Source of the DNA: an uncultured bacterium | GTDB taxonomy: Bacteria; Bacillota; Clostridia; Lachnospirales; Lachnospiraceae | Length of the DNA: 64,000 nt | Assembly: GCA_947063875.1 (NCBI GenBank) | Contig: CAMSTY010000004.1 | Coordinates: forward strand, 33,944 to 97,943 | Direction: 5' to 3' | Shown here: in pieces, positions 46,004 to 54,506 of the stretch | Layout of the letters: every line of letters starts with the position of its first letter | Position numbering within the stretch: position 1 is the stretch's first letter | The notes under the pieces: generated by a model | Told to the model about the DNA's origin: nothing | The model's input: only the letters and a program-made list of their open reading frames with translations | Databases searched by the model: none | Program-made: the position numbers and the translations under genes

Positions 46004-47134
46004 GTGGAAAAAGACAATTTTTTAGAAAAGCTGAAAAAGCTGGTGGAAGTTGCCAAAACCAAGCATAACGCATTGGATGTGGCGGAGATCAATGATTTCT
46101 TTCGAGGAGACAATCTGACGCCTGACCAGATGGAGCAGATTTACAGCTATCTGGAGGAACGCCGTGTGGATGTGATCCCGCTTATTGACGAAAGCCTTAT
46201 GTCGGATGATTCGCTGCTGTTGGATGACGACGATTTTGTCGGGGATGACAGCTTCCTAAAAGAGTCGGAAGAGATCGATCTGGATGCTGTGGATCTTTTG
46301 GAAGGAATCGGCACGGAAGATCCGGTGCGTATGTATCTGAAAGAGATCGGCACGGTGCCGCTGCTCAGTGCAGATGAGGAACTAGTACTGGCTAAACGCA
46401 AGGCAGAGGGTGACGAACATGCCAAGGAGCGCCTGATTGAGGCGAATCTGCGTCTGGTTGTCAGTATTGCAAAGCGTTATACGGGCAGGGGAATGAGTTT
46501 TCTGGACCTGGTGCAGGAAGGCAACCTGGGTCTTATTAAAGGCGTGGAAAAGTTTGATTATACAAAGGGATATAAGCTAAGTACATATGCTACTTGGTGG
46601 ATTCGACAGTCCGTGACCAGAGCTCTCGCAGATCAGGCACGTACGATTCGTGTACCGGTGCATATGGTAGAGACGATCAATAAGATGTCAAAGATGCAGA
46701 GAAAGCTTACTTTGGAACTCGGATATGAGCCGTCAGTGGCAGAACTGGCAGACGCCCTCGATATGTCAGAGGAGAAGGTGATGGAGATCATGCAGATCGC
46801 CAGGGAGCCTGCCTCTTTGGAGACGCCGATCGGCGAGGAAGACGATTCTAACCTGGGCGATTTTGTGGCAGATAATAATGTGGTGACTCCGGAAGGGAAC
46901 GTAGAATCCGTGATACTCAGAGAACATATTGACGCGCTTTTGGGAGATCTGAAGGAACGGGAACGGCAGGTGATTGTGCTTCGTTTCGGGTTGGAAGACG
47001 GACATCCCAGGACTCTGGAAGAGGTAGGGAAGGAATTTAATGTGACCCGCGAGAGAATCCGGCAGATTGAGGCAAAGGCGCTTCGTAAGCTGCGTAATCC
47101 TGTGAGAAGCAAGCGGATTCGGGATTTCTTATAA
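46004..47134 (+). CDS. rpoD: Primary sigma factor (sigma-A/RpoD)
   Basis: A 376-residue sigma-70 protein. Region 1.1 is at the N-terminus, region 1.2 begins at [11 protein letters not shown], region 2 holds the core-binding and -10 motifs ([20 protein letters not shown], then YATWWIRQS), and region 4.2 ends with [20 protein letters not shown] for -35 contact. It directs housekeeping transcription, consistent with the many TTGACA/TATAAT promoters in the window. The start is a GTG preceded by AAAGGA. Confidence 0.96.
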   Translation: MEKDNFLEKLKKLVEVAKTKHNALDVAEINDFFRGDNLTPDQMEQIYSYLEERRVDVIPLIDESLMSDDSLLLDDDDFVGDDSFLKESEEIDLDAVDLLEGIGTEDPVRMYLKEIGTVPLLSADEELVLAKRKAEGDEHAKERLIEANLRLVVSIAKRYTGRGMSFLDLVQEGNLGLIKGVEKFDYTKGYKLSTYATWWIRQSVTRALADQARTIRVPVHMVETINKMSKMQRKLTLELGYEPSVAELADALDMSEEKVMEIMQIAREPASLETPIGEEDDSNLGDFVADNNVVTPEGNVESVILREHIDALLGDLKERERQVIVLRFGLEDGHPRTLEEVGKEFNVTRERIRQIEAKALRKLRNPVRSKRIRDFL

Positions 47135-47161
47135 GCATTACCGGTTAGGGCAGAGAAAAAT

Positions 47162-47791
47162 ATGAACAACAGAAATTATCAGAGAGAACTGGAAAAAATT
47201 ATAAAACAGAACGAAAGTATGAGCCGGGTTCCCCGGCTCTTTCTGCACAGCTGCTGTGCGCCCTGCAGTAGTTATGTTTTGGAGTATTTATCGGAATATT
47301 TTGAAATTACGGTTTTTTACTATAATCCGAACATATCCCCCCAAGAAGAGTATGAGAAAAGAGTACAGGAACAGCAGCATTTGATTGAACGGCTTATCGT
47401 TCGTTATCCGGTTCATTTGGTGGTGGGCTCTTATGATCCGGAACGTTTTTATGAGATGGCGAAAGGGTTGGAGCAGGAGCCGGAGGGCGGAAGGCGGTGC
47501 TACGGATGTTATCGGATGCGTCTGGAAGAATCTGCCAGGATGGCGTCGGAGGGCGGATATGATTATTTTACAACTACCTTATCCATCAGCCCCCTTAAGA
47601 ATGCCCAGTGGCTCAATGAGATCGGGGAAGCGCTGGCATTGGTGTATCCGGTTAGTTATTTGCCTTCTGATTTTAAAAAGAAGGACGGTTATAGGCGGTC
47701 CGTGGAGTTATCTGCGGAGTATGGGTTGTATCGGCAGGATTATTGTGGGTGTGTGTTTTCTAAGAGGGAGAGGGAAAAACAGGGGGAGTGA
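47162..47791 (+). CDS. queH: Epoxyqueuosine reductase QueH
   Basis: A 209-residue QueH (former DUF208). It performs the last step of queuosine synthesis in tRNA, reducing epoxyqueuosine. Conserved Cys motifs: HSCCAPCSSY near residue 29, RRCYGCYRMRLEESA near 108 and DYCGCVFSKRE near 192, which hold an iron-sulfur cluster and a second metal. It starts 27 bases after rpoD and is probably co-transcribed. The stop codon lies inside a short tandem repeat. Confidence 0.94.
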   Translation: MNNRNYQRELEKIIKQNESMSRVPRLFLHSCCAPCSSYVLEYLSEYFEITVFYYNPNISPQEEYEKRVQEQQHLIERLIVRYPVHLVVGSYDPERFYEMAKGLEQEPEGGRRCYGCYRMRLEESARMASEGGYDYFTTTLSISPLKNAQWLNEIGEALALVYPVSYLPSDFKKKDGYRRSVELSAEYGLYRQDYCGCVFSKREREKQGE

Positions 47792-47832
47792 AAATAACAG
47801 GGAGAGTGAAAATAAACAGGGAGAGTGAAAAA
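47778..47832 (+). repeat. 18-bp tandem repeats at the queH end
   Basis: Three copies of AACAGGGAGAGTGAAAAT with minor changes, plus a more degenerate copy within the queH 3' end (47761-47777). The first copy contains the queH stop codon; the last runs into the left arm of the large hairpin. Confidence 0.8.
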
Positions 47833-48044
47833 ACAGGCCAGGGGTTGGCAGGGTTTGGCTCCCGTTTCCGGGGCAAGTGCTTCCAGGGCAAAAAGACGGC
47901 AGTCACGGTGAGGTGTTTTTACGCAGCCGTGTCTTCGCACGTTGCTGCTACAGCAACATTTTTGTACAACTGCCGTCTTTTTGCCCAGGAAGTACTAAGC
48001 CCCTCCAAAAGTCGCCAAACCCTGCCAACCCCTGGCCTGTTTTT
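47829..48044. repeat. Large hairpin element, copy 1 (216 nt)
   Basis: Outer arms 47829-47859 and 48014-48044 are perfectly complementary over 31 bases. An inner stem pairs 47886-47903 with 47969-47986 (18 bases, perfect), extended by AGTGCTTCC/GGAAGTACT with one wobble. The 65-base apical part holds CACGG/CCGTG and GTTGCTG-CTA-CAGCAAC hairpins and the motif GGTGAGGTG....TACGC. The interior aligns with the element at 53149, but the arms do not share sequence. Confidence 0.85.
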
Positions 48045-48055
48045 GGCGACTTTTT
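48008..48055 (+). terminator. Terminator-like hairpin overlapping the right arm of hairpin 1
   Basis: AAAAGTCGCCAAA (48008-48020) pairs with TTTGGCGACTTTT (48042-48054), followed by T and CTCTC. It uses bases that also form the 31-bp outer stem, so the two folds exclude each other. Confidence 0.55.
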
Positions 48056-48160
48056 CTCTCTTGGCAGGGGGTGCTTTTGGTTTTTCTGAAGGGGGATTTA
48101 AGTTTTTTTGGGTTTTTGGAAAGGTGTTGCCGTTGCTTATCTGGAAAATTTTGGTGAATG

Positions 48161-48510
48161 TTATTTTTCTCTTCGATAATATCCGAAACATATCGTAGTC
48201 CAAATCTTTGGTACTACGGCATATCCGGCATTTACTTGTCCATGATTTATAAGAACATATCCGCTGCCTATAAATGTTAAAATCAGAAAAATAATTCCTA
48301 CAATCAATGTTATTTTTTTCACTAGTCCTATCAATTCCTCCAATCTCCGGACTCCCGAAGGATTTCATCTGTGTTAATTCTTGGCATGCTGTCTTTATAG
48401 CGGGTCGTTCGATATAACGTGGATTGGCACCGTTTATACCAGCATATAAAATATACACAAAATAGAATCCAATGAAAAGTACCAGCCGCGATTTTATTGC
48501 ATCCCGGAAA
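48161..48510 (-). pseudogene. Decayed small membrane protein gene
   Basis: On the minus strand one frame gives KSRLVLFIGFYFVYILYAGI plus about 40 soluble residues, ending its plausible part at GGIDRTSEK. Another frame continues with KKITLIVGIIFLILTFIGSG and ends GYYRREK at 48161. The switch falls at a run of seven A, so a single-base slip would join them. No ATG begins the first part. Alternatively the second part alone (GTG 48322, 53 residues, GGAGGA 12 bases upstream) is a real small membrane protein. Confidence 0.45.
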
Positions 48511-48521
48511 TTTTTTATTTA

Positions 48522-48551
48522 AATTCCACCACCCGCTTATGCGGTGGAATT
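48522..48551. repeat. Palindrome upstream of the HPr promoter
   Basis: AATTCCACC (48522-48530) pairs with GGTGGAATT (48543-48551), with an inner CCGC-TTAT-GCGG stem. It could be a terminator remnant or the end of a lost element. Nothing else is visible between 48552 and the HPr promoter. Confidence 0.45.
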
Positions 48552-48640
48552 AACTCTTCCTCAATATTTTCCCCTGGTTGCGTACCCTCCGTAAAAAGTA
48601 ACAAACATTGTGAAAAATGCCGGAAAATCCTGTCTAATAC

Positions 48641-48669
48641 TTGACACATACCCCGATTTGTAATAAAAT
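48641..48669 (+). promoter_or_regulatory. HPr gene promoter
   Basis: Perfect TTGACA (48641-48646), 17 bases, TAAAAT (48664-48669). Confidence 0.8.
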
Positions 48670-48741
48670 TTTAATGAGAGGTTCGTGCCCAAGGGTGCGA
48701 ATTGGAGGGATTATAATATAATTAAAAAGGAGAGATGTGCC

Positions 48742-49008
48742 ATGCTTAGTAAGACTTTGACCGTTGTCAATCCGTCTGGATTACATTTAAGACCTGCGGG
48801 GGTTCTGTCTCAGACCGCTATGAAATTTAAATGTGATGTATTGATTGAATGCGGTGAGAAGAGAATCATTGCCAAGAGCGTTCTGAACGTGATGGCGGCT
48901 GGGATTAAGTCCGGTACGGAGATTACTCTGATTTGCGATGGTGAGGACGAGGCTGCGGCTATGGAGACCATCAGTCAGGCAATTGAGAATGGACTGGGTG
49001 AAATGTAA
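48742..49008 (+). CDS. ptsH: Phosphocarrier protein HPr
   Basis: An 88-residue HPr. His15 in GLHLRPA accepts phosphate from enzyme I and passes it to EIIA domains such as that of the PTS at 9.7 kb; the canonical Ala after His is Leu here. Ser46 in AKSVLNVM is present, so HPr kinase control and CcpA-type catabolite repression are possible. AAAAAGGAGAG precedes the ATG. Enzyme I (ptsI) is not adjacent, unlike in many Bacilli. A terminator follows, so it is a single-gene unit. Confidence 0.94.
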   Translation: MLSKTLTVVNPSGLHLRPAGVLSQTAMKFKCDVLIECGEKRIIAKSVLNVMAAGIKSGTEITLICDGEDEAAAMETISQAIENGLGEM

Positions 49009-49038
49009 ACCCTGATTTATTGAATGAAGAAAAGGGAG

Positions 49039-49086
49039 ACACACGTATCCGGAAGGTGAAGGGCCTGAAGGTGCGTGTGTTTTTTA
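49039..49086 (+). terminator. HPr gene terminator
   Basis: ACACACG (49039-49045) pairs with CGTGTGT (49074-49080), followed by a run of T to 49085. Confidence 0.8.
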
Positions 49087-49168
49087 TGATGTGGCAATAG
49101 GGGGATATGCCCTATAATTAATAGGTAAACCATGTTTTTGAATACAGAGAAAGGGAAGCATCCACAGC

Positions 49169-50635
49169 ATGAAAAAAATATTTATATCCATTATCTATAG
49201 CTTCTTCTGCATGTTCTTATCAGGCTGCAATACAGGTACGCCCATATTATCTTCACTGTCTTACCAGGAAAGTGAAACCATGGCTGTCCAAGCAGATGAA
49301 ACCATAGCTGTCCGAGTAGAAGAAACCATGGCTGCCCAAGCAGATGAAACCATGGCAGTCCAGGCAGGTGAAGCTATGGCTGCTTATCAGGAATTTCTGA
49401 ACACCGAGGACTGGTATCAGCTAACTGCTACGGATCGCTATCCCAGAGGTGACAGCCAGGCATTTTATGCTTTTGTGGATTGTAATGGGGACCAGGTGCC
49501 AGAACTGCATGTTCAGGGCGGAAATATCTACCATATCTATACTTTTTGCAACCAAAGGGTCGAACTGTTCTGCGAATTAAATGACTGGAAAAGCTATTCA
49601 TTCCTGCAGCCGCTTTCGGACGGCACATTTCTAAGCACGGAACGCTGGGAACATGAATCAGACGGATTAGAATTCCGGTCATCCTGCCGAACGATTCCTC
49701 AGGATATGAAAACACCTGTTCCGAACGAGGGCAGGGATTATTACTGCTGGATTATTTTAGAAGCAGAAAACGAAAAAATCCAAACCCAAAAGCATTATTT
49801 CCCTGTTGAACCGGGAAAAATACCAGAACCTGATCAGCTATGTTCTTTGGATAACTGTACGGCAACTGCGGCTGGCTTTTTCGATACATGGCAAAATCCA
49901 GAATTACAAGTAAAACGGTTTCTGCTTTTTCCCCAGGAAGAATGGGAATACTTGGATGCTTTAGAAGAAGGGGATGGAAGGGTTTCCTTTGTTATAGAGG
50001 AAACGGAACATGAAGCCTGGGAAGCTTTTCAGGAAATTTTGTCAGGAGATTTTACCCAAATTAAGGAATTACGGGAGCGAAGCAGGGTTGCTGCCTGGTA
50101 TTCTTCCAATGAAACGACTGGCAGGTGCATATGGCGTTATCTTCTTATGGATATCAACCATGACGGACACAAGGAACTTCTCGTCCGCTATAACCCAGAT
50201 GCTCTCGATTACACCGATTTTGAACATTCATGGGGAAGCTTTATTGTTTTTACTTATGAAAATGGATGGGTGAGTGCACATTTCCTTGGTGCTTTTTATG
50301 ATTCTCATGAAAGCTTTATTCCTCTGAAAACAGGTCAGGTGGTGTTTATGGCTTCCTATGCAGGTGACTGGGATCTGGTGGTTGCACAGATAGAGAACCA
50401 CCATTTAATCCCACTATATTCTTTGCGAAAAGATTATCAGGAAAATGGTGAAACCTCTTATTACTATTCGCAAAATTGTACACTGGAAAGGCAAATAGAA
50501 GCGGAAGAAATTTCCAAAGAAGAATGGGAAGAAAAAAAGGGAGAACTGCAAAAACAAATGTTACCCGATGATGAATGGTTTCCCGCTTCGGTATTTTTGC
50601 CGGTGCGGGAGGCGGAACTTTTTTTGGTAGGATGA
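49169..50635 (+). CDS. Secreted lipoprotein of unknown function
   Basis: A 488-residue protein with a lipoprotein signal (KKIFISIIYSFFCMFLSGC). A tandem octapeptide region (ETMAVQAD type, residues 36-73) follows directly after the anchor and looks like a spacer. Two calcium-binding-like turns are seen: VDCNGDQVPEL near 108 and MDINHDGHKEL near 327, as in VCBS/dockerin-type loops. The rest has no recognised domain. AAAGGGAAG precedes the ATG. Base use is more AT-rich than its neighbours, hinting at later acquisition. A clear terminator ends the gene. Confidence 0.8.
   Translation: MKKIFISIIYSFFCMFLSGCNTGTPILSSLSYQESETMAVQADETIAVRVEETMAAQADETMAVQAGEAMAAYQEFLNTEDWYQLTATDRYPRGDSQAFYAFVDCNGDQVPELHVQGGNIYHIYTFCNQRVELFCELNDWKSYSFLQPLSDGTFLSTERWEHESDGLEFRSSCRTIPQDMKTPVPNEGRDYYCWIILEAENEKIQTQKHYFPVEPGKIPEPDQLCSLDNCTATAAGFFDTWQNPELQVKRFLLFPQEEWEYLDALEEGDGRVSFVIEETEHEAWEAFQEILSGDFTQIKELRERSRVAAWYSSNETTGRCIWRYLLMDINHDGHKELLVRYNPDALDYTDFEHSWGSFIVFTYENGWVSAHFLGAFYDSHESFIPLKTGQVVFMASYAGDWDLVVAQIENHHLIPLYSLRKDYQENGETSYYYSQNCTLERQIEAEEISKEEWEEKKGELQKQMLPDDEWFPASVFLPVREAELFLVG
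49274..49387 (+). repeat. 24-bp tandem repeat within the lipoprotein gene
   Basis: Four full 24-base units (49274, 49298, 49322, 49346) and a partial fifth, encoding ETMAVQAD, ETIAVRVE, ETMAAQAD, ETMAVQAG, EAMAAY. In-frame length variation is likely. Confidence 0.9.
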
Positions 50636-50691
50636 AAAGAATAATTTTCCTTTTAAGCATGCTTTCATTAGTTTCTCTTTTGCAGGAGAAC

Positions 50692-50732
50692 GAGAAGGAG
50701 CCTGATTTATTTCCAGGTTCCTTCTCATTTTT
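50692..50732 (+). terminator. Terminator after the lipoprotein gene
   Basis: GAGAAGGAGCCTG (50692-50704) pairs with CAGGTTCCTTCTC (50714-50726) with one mismatch, followed by ATTTTT. Confidence 0.8.
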
Positions 50733-50783
50733 GTATTTTTGCCGGGACAGAGTATCTTTCAGGAACTGATATAAAAATAACCT

Positions 50784-52982
50784 CTAAACAGCCTTAAAAT
50801 GGAAGCGTAGTGCCTGATAATCTTCTTCCGGCAGCGGTAGCGGAATCCCCGCATACATCAGTACTGCACCCGTGTAGATATGGCCGGTCAGTTCTTCCCG
50901 ATACTGTGCCTCCGGGTTCAGCCCTCTCAGACGAATAAGGGTAATGGGCGGATTGGCATATTTTCTAATGATTACTCCCAATACCAGCGCCTGTTTCTTA
51001 TCCTTGGAAACAAAGGACCAGACAACGGCATTATTCTCATCTCCCGGGGCAGTGATACGGTAGTAATCCCCGGATTGGATCAGAGGTTCGACCTCCTTGA
51101 AATCTGCGATCTGAGCAGAGGCAAGAGCCTTTTCCTCCGTTGTCATATGCTCCAGATCCAGTTCATAACCGAAGGTGCCGGACATGGCCACGGCGGCGCG
51201 GGTATCCATAGGGGTGGTGCGGCCGGTCTGGTGGTTGGGGCAGACGCTGATGTGGGCCCCCATAGCGCTTATGGGGTAGAGGAAGGAGGTGCCGTACTGA
51301 ATCTCCAGACGGTCGATGGCGTCGGTGTTGTCGCTGCACCAGATCTGAGGAGAATAGTACAGCATACCCGCGTCAAAACGTCCGCCGCCGCCGGCGCAGG
51401 TCTCAAAGAGAAGATTCGGATAGCGGCATACCAGTTGTTCCATCATGTCGTAGACTCCCAGCATATGGCGGTGAAGTACCTCGCCCTGACGGTCATCCGG
51501 CAGACTTAAGGAGTAGACATTGCTTACGGCCCGGTTCACATCCCATTTGACATACTCCACGTGGCAGGCGTCTAATACCTGGAAAATCTGGTTCATAACA
51601 TAGTCCCGTACTTCCTTACGGGACACATCCAGATTTAGCTGTCCCCGGCTGGTCATGGGATTGCGCCCTGGAACCTTTAAGCACCAGTCCGGATGAGCCC
51701 GATAAAGGTCGCTGTCCTCGGAAATCATCTCCGGCTCAATCCAGATTCCGAACTTCATGCCCAGATCATGAATCTTTTTTACCAGGGCAGGAAGGCCGCC
51801 GTGAATCTTTTTCTCATTGACATACCAGTCTCCCAGACCGGAAATGTCATCGTCTCTTTTGCCGAACCAGCCGTCATCCAGGACAAACATTTCAATACCG
51901 ACCTCTTTAGCGGCTTTGGCAATTCCGTAAAGCTTTTTCTCATCAAACTGGAAGTAGGTAGCTTCCCAGTTGTTCACCAGTACCGGCCGGTGGCGGTTGA
52001 CATAGCTGCTGCGAATCAGGTGTTTACGGAAGGCGTCGTGGAAATGATGGGAGATCTGCTCCAGTCCTCTGCCGGACCAGGTCATCACGGCCTCCGGTGC
52101 AGTAAAACTTTCTCCCGGATTCAAGCGGAAGGAGAAATTGCTATGGTGGATTCCCATAATCAGCCGGGTCTGTTCTGCCTGGTCAAGTTCCACCTGACAC
52201 TGGAAATTGCCGCTGTAGACAAACACAATACCGCAGCATTCGCCGTAGTCTTCCGTGGCGTTGCGGTCGCAGAGTATGACTGCCGGGTTGTGATGATGGC
52301 TGGACATGCCCCGTTTGCTCTCAATCGTCTGGATACCATGACACACCGGCCGCCGTTCCGTCTGCCGCTCCATATTATGACGTCCGTAGAAATGAATCAG
52401 ATCCAGGGAACGTTTGGGAAAATCCAGTTCCAGGGACATGGCCTTTTTCAGGGCAATACGGGAAGCGCCGGTGTTGGTGACTACCACAGCCCGGGTGATC
52501 ACATCACATTCCGGAAATACCCCATAGAGCAGCTTTACCTCTACGCCGCCAGGTGCATCCGTCAGCACAATCTCCAGAGTGGCCGCTTCTTTTTCATCCC
52601 TGGCAAAGAGGGCAGGAAGGCCGGGAAGGCTGTATTTTCCCGGAAGAATCCGATGGGAGCGGTATTTCAGCTGCAGGCAGTTGCTGCCATCGGTGTGACG
52701 GATCTCAATGCCCTGGATACGGTAATCGCCGTTGCCCTCGGCTGTATATTCCTGGGGGAGCACATCCAGGGAGAAGCGGCGGTCGTCTTCTGCCTCATAA
52801 GGGTTGCCGGAAAAACCGCGGTCCAAATTTACAATCCGGTGAACGATCTCGGCATTCCCCAGGTTAGCTCCGTAATAAAGATGAACCAGGGTGTCGTAGC
52901 GCTCGATCTGCATTTGATACATGGTAGAGCGGGTGCAGAGGGTAAATACTTTTGTATTTGGATTAAATTTGATTGGTTCCAT
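50784..52982 (-). CDS. Alpha-galactosidase, GH36
   Basis: A 732-residue family GH36 enzyme. An N-terminal beta-sandwich leads into the catalytic barrel, where the nucleophile is D481 in VKWDVNR and the acid/base D551 in WCSDNTDAID; LDDGWFGKRDDD near 365 and CAGGGGRFD near 528 line the pocket. No signal peptide, so it acts in the cytoplasm on imported raffinose-type sugars. The start at 52982 has GGAGGA; the longer frame has no site. It lies in the alpha-galactoside locus, downstream of the transporter genes and the YesL gene, separated from them by hairpins 2 and 3. Confidence 0.95.
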   Translation of the reverse strand: MEPIKFNPNTKVFTLCTRSTMYQMQIERYDTLVHLYYGANLGNAEIVHRIVNLDRGFSGNPYEAEDDRRFSLDVLPQEYTAEGNGDYRIQGIEIRHTDGSNCLQLKYRSHRILPGKYSLPGLPALFARDEKEAATLEIVLTDAPGGVEVKLLYGVFPECDVITRAVVVTNTGASRIALKKAMSLELDFPKRSLDLIHFYGRHNMERQTERRPVCHGIQTIESKRGMSSHHHNPAVILCDRNATEDYGECCGIVFVYSGNFQCQVELDQAEQTRLIMGIHHSNFSFRLNPGESFTAPEAVMTWSGRGLEQISHHFHDAFRKHLIRSSYVNRHRPVLVNNWEATYFQFDEKKLYGIAKAAKEVGIEMFVLDDGWFGKRDDDISGLGDWYVNEKKIHGGLPALVKKIHDLGMKFGIWIEPEMISEDSDLYRAHPDWCLKVPGRNPMTSRGQLNLDVSRKEVRDYVMNQIFQVLDACHVEYVKWDVNRAVSNVYSLSLPDDRQGEVLHRHMLGVYDMMEQLVCRYPNLLFETCAGGGGRFDAGMLYYSPQIWCSDNTDAIDRLEIQYGTSFLYPISAMGAHISVCPNHQTGRTTPMDTRAAVAMSGTFGYELDLEHMTTEEKALASAQIADFKEVEPLIQSGDYYRITAPGDENNAVVWSFVSKDKKQALVLGVIIRKYANPPITLIRLRGLNPEAQYREELTGHIYTGAVLMYAGIPLPLPEEDYQALRFHFKAV

Positions 52983-53148
52983 AGTTGTGTCCTCCATATA
53001 AGAAGTGTTGTAGTTTGTTACGGTTGGTTTGTTTTTGGTGTGGTGCCTCAATTTACCAATTAAAGCAGATTGGCGGGGAAATGTCAAGGGAGTTTTCAGA
53101 GGTGGGAGAGCGTGCGGGGGGTACGCAGCCTTTGGCGAAGAGGTGGAA

Positions 53149-53363
53149 GGAGAGTCAGGGGAGGTGGGCAGGGGCCGGCTCAGGGTTTCGGGTCAGCTGT
53201 CTCTAAGGGAAAAAGGCAACAGCCATGGGTGAGGTGCCCGTACGCGCCGCGTCGTAGCGCTTGGCGCTATTTCAGCAGATTGGCATGGCAGCTGCCTTTT
53301 TCCCTAAGACACAGCAAGACCCTGCAAATATCGCCGGCCCCTGCCCACCTCCCCTGACTCTCC
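53149..53363. repeat. Large hairpin element, copy 2 (215 nt)
   Basis: Outer arms 53149-53179 and 53333-53363 are perfectly complementary over 31 bases. An inner stem pairs AGGGAAAAAGGCA with TGCCTTTTTCCCT, and GCCATG with CATGGC, across a 3-base internal loop. The apical part has GGTGAGGTG....TACGC and a TAGCGC-TTG-GCGCTA hairpin, in the same order as copy 1. The open frames across it are by-products of the symmetry. It lies upstream of the GH36 gene. Confidence 0.85.
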
Positions 53364-53655
53364 TGGCAAGGGTATCGAAAAGGCTGCTGGTTATCCGCCG
53401 CTTCTGTTTTTGATCTTTGTGTTGATTGATTTGTTAAGCCTCGTTTTTCTGATATTGCGTTTTCCGGAAATTTTTTTGTGCTCTTGAAACTATGCCTGGA
53501 TTTCAGGAATAGAGTACTGGTAGCCATTCCTATCAGTAAAATTTGACTCTGTCTTAAAACATTAGTTCCCTCAAAGCCATCCAAGCTATTATTAAACACC
53601 CTCGCGCATAAATACCTCTCCAGGCTGCATTCAACTATATTCAGCCAAAAAAGTA
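53364..53655. other. Gap between hairpins 2 and 3 without a convincing gene
   Basis: AT-rich relative to the flanks. A minus-strand frame with text such as LNIVECSLERYLCARVF runs through part of it, but it lacks a start signal and family match. It could be a remnant of a lost gene. Confidence 0.4.
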
Positions 53656-53791
53656 GCAGAGGAGGGGGAGCCAAGGTCTGAAGACCGTAGGTCCACGTCG
53701 GTCCTTAGGTTGCGTCCTTTGCAACCTTAGTACCGCTACGTGGAACTCCGAGCGGAAGCGCGTCTTCAGACCTTGGCTCCCCCTCCTCTGC
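53656..53791. repeat. Large hairpin element 3 (136 nt)
   Basis: Outer arms 53656-53685 and 53762-53791 are perfectly complementary over 30 bases. Inside are TCCACGT/ACGTGGA and AGGTTGC-GTCCTTT-GCAACCT stems. The apical sequence does not obviously match copies 1 and 2. It starts 28 bases after the stop of the YesL gene, so it could end that transcript. Confidence 0.85.
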
Positions 53792-53819
53792 GGCCCTTTT
53801 TAGACTCAAAATCCCCCAT

Positions 53820-54449
53820 TCACTCTTCTTCCTTAAAAAACGGCCGAAACAACCTCCAAAGAAACCAAGAATCCACATAAGCCGTCAAAGAAAACCCACA
53901 CATCAGCCACACAAACAAATATACCGGAAAAAGTTCCATATCAACAATAGTAAAATACATAGGCAGACAGGTAATCCCAGCCATGGCGACTGCGTATAAC
54001 GGCTGCCGGAAAATGAAATATAAGGCATGGCTGAAAAGTTTTCCGGTCTTATTTTCAAAGGAAGCCACCGTAGGAAAGACGTAAAGGGACATCAGAACCA
54101 GAATAATACCCATTGCCGTGAGCACATAGGTAAAGATCTGTTTTGCTCCGTCAGGCATGGTGCTGATAGCGATTTTTTCCAGCCAGAGGAGCAGGGCGGC
54201 TGCCAGAAGCATGGCCCAGATCAAGGTGGATTGGAGGAAATTTCCTGAAAAGCTTTTCCAGAAGAATTTCCAGGCGCTGATATCCTTGTCCTTGTGAAGC
54301 TTCAGGGTACAGTAGTACAGGGCGGTGGTGGAGGCCCCGATCGTAATAACAGGGATGCTGGAGATCATCCACAAAAGGTTCAGTGCAATCAGCTTTCCCA
54401 GAAACAGAAAAAACTGGTGAAGAAAGTTATCCTCGTTGAATAGGTTCAT
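53820..54449 (-). CDS. YesL/DUF624 family membrane protein
   Basis: A 209-residue protein with about five membrane helices (for example LIALNLLWMISSIPVITIG, and YVLTAMGIILVLMSLYVFP). DUF624 proteins are regularly encoded with carbohydrate ABC transporters of the MsmEFG type, as here, but their function is unclear; they have been proposed as accessory transporter parts. It lies 158 bases downstream of the second permease, behind a terminator-like hairpin. Confidence 0.88.
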   Translation of the reverse strand: MNLFNEDNFLHQFFLFLGKLIALNLLWMISSIPVITIGASTTALYYCTLKLHKDKDISAWKFFWKSFSGNFLQSTLIWAMLLAAALLLWLEKIAISTMPDGAKQIFTYVLTAMGIILVLMSLYVFPTVASFENKTGKLFSHALYFIFRQPLYAVAMAGITCLPMYFTIVDMELFPVYLFVWLMCGFSLTAYVDSWFLWRLFRPFFKEEE

Positions 54450-54506
54450 AAGCGCTCCTTTCGGCCCGGCAAAATAGGGGTCTGCGAGGTATCTGATAGT
54501 GGAAGA

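Noticed and set aside
49274..49387. CRISPR array
   Set aside because: The repeats are contiguous, without spacers, and encode an in-frame octapeptide repeat.
51693..53063. 456-codon plus-strand frame opposite the first GH36 gene
   Set aside because: Antisense shadow of a fully conserved alpha-galactosidase.
53070..53357. Open frames across hairpin 2
   Set aside because: They exist only because the inverted repeat lacks stops; no conservation or start signal.
53267..53674. 135-codon minus-strand frame between hairpins 2 and 3
   Set aside because: It begins in one hairpin and ends in another; no ribosome site. The middle could be a remnant, but that cannot be supported.
47829..53791. Retron msr-msd or group II intron as explanation of the giant hairpins
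   Set aside because: No reverse transcriptase gene lies nearby and the expected branching-G or domain V features are not visible.
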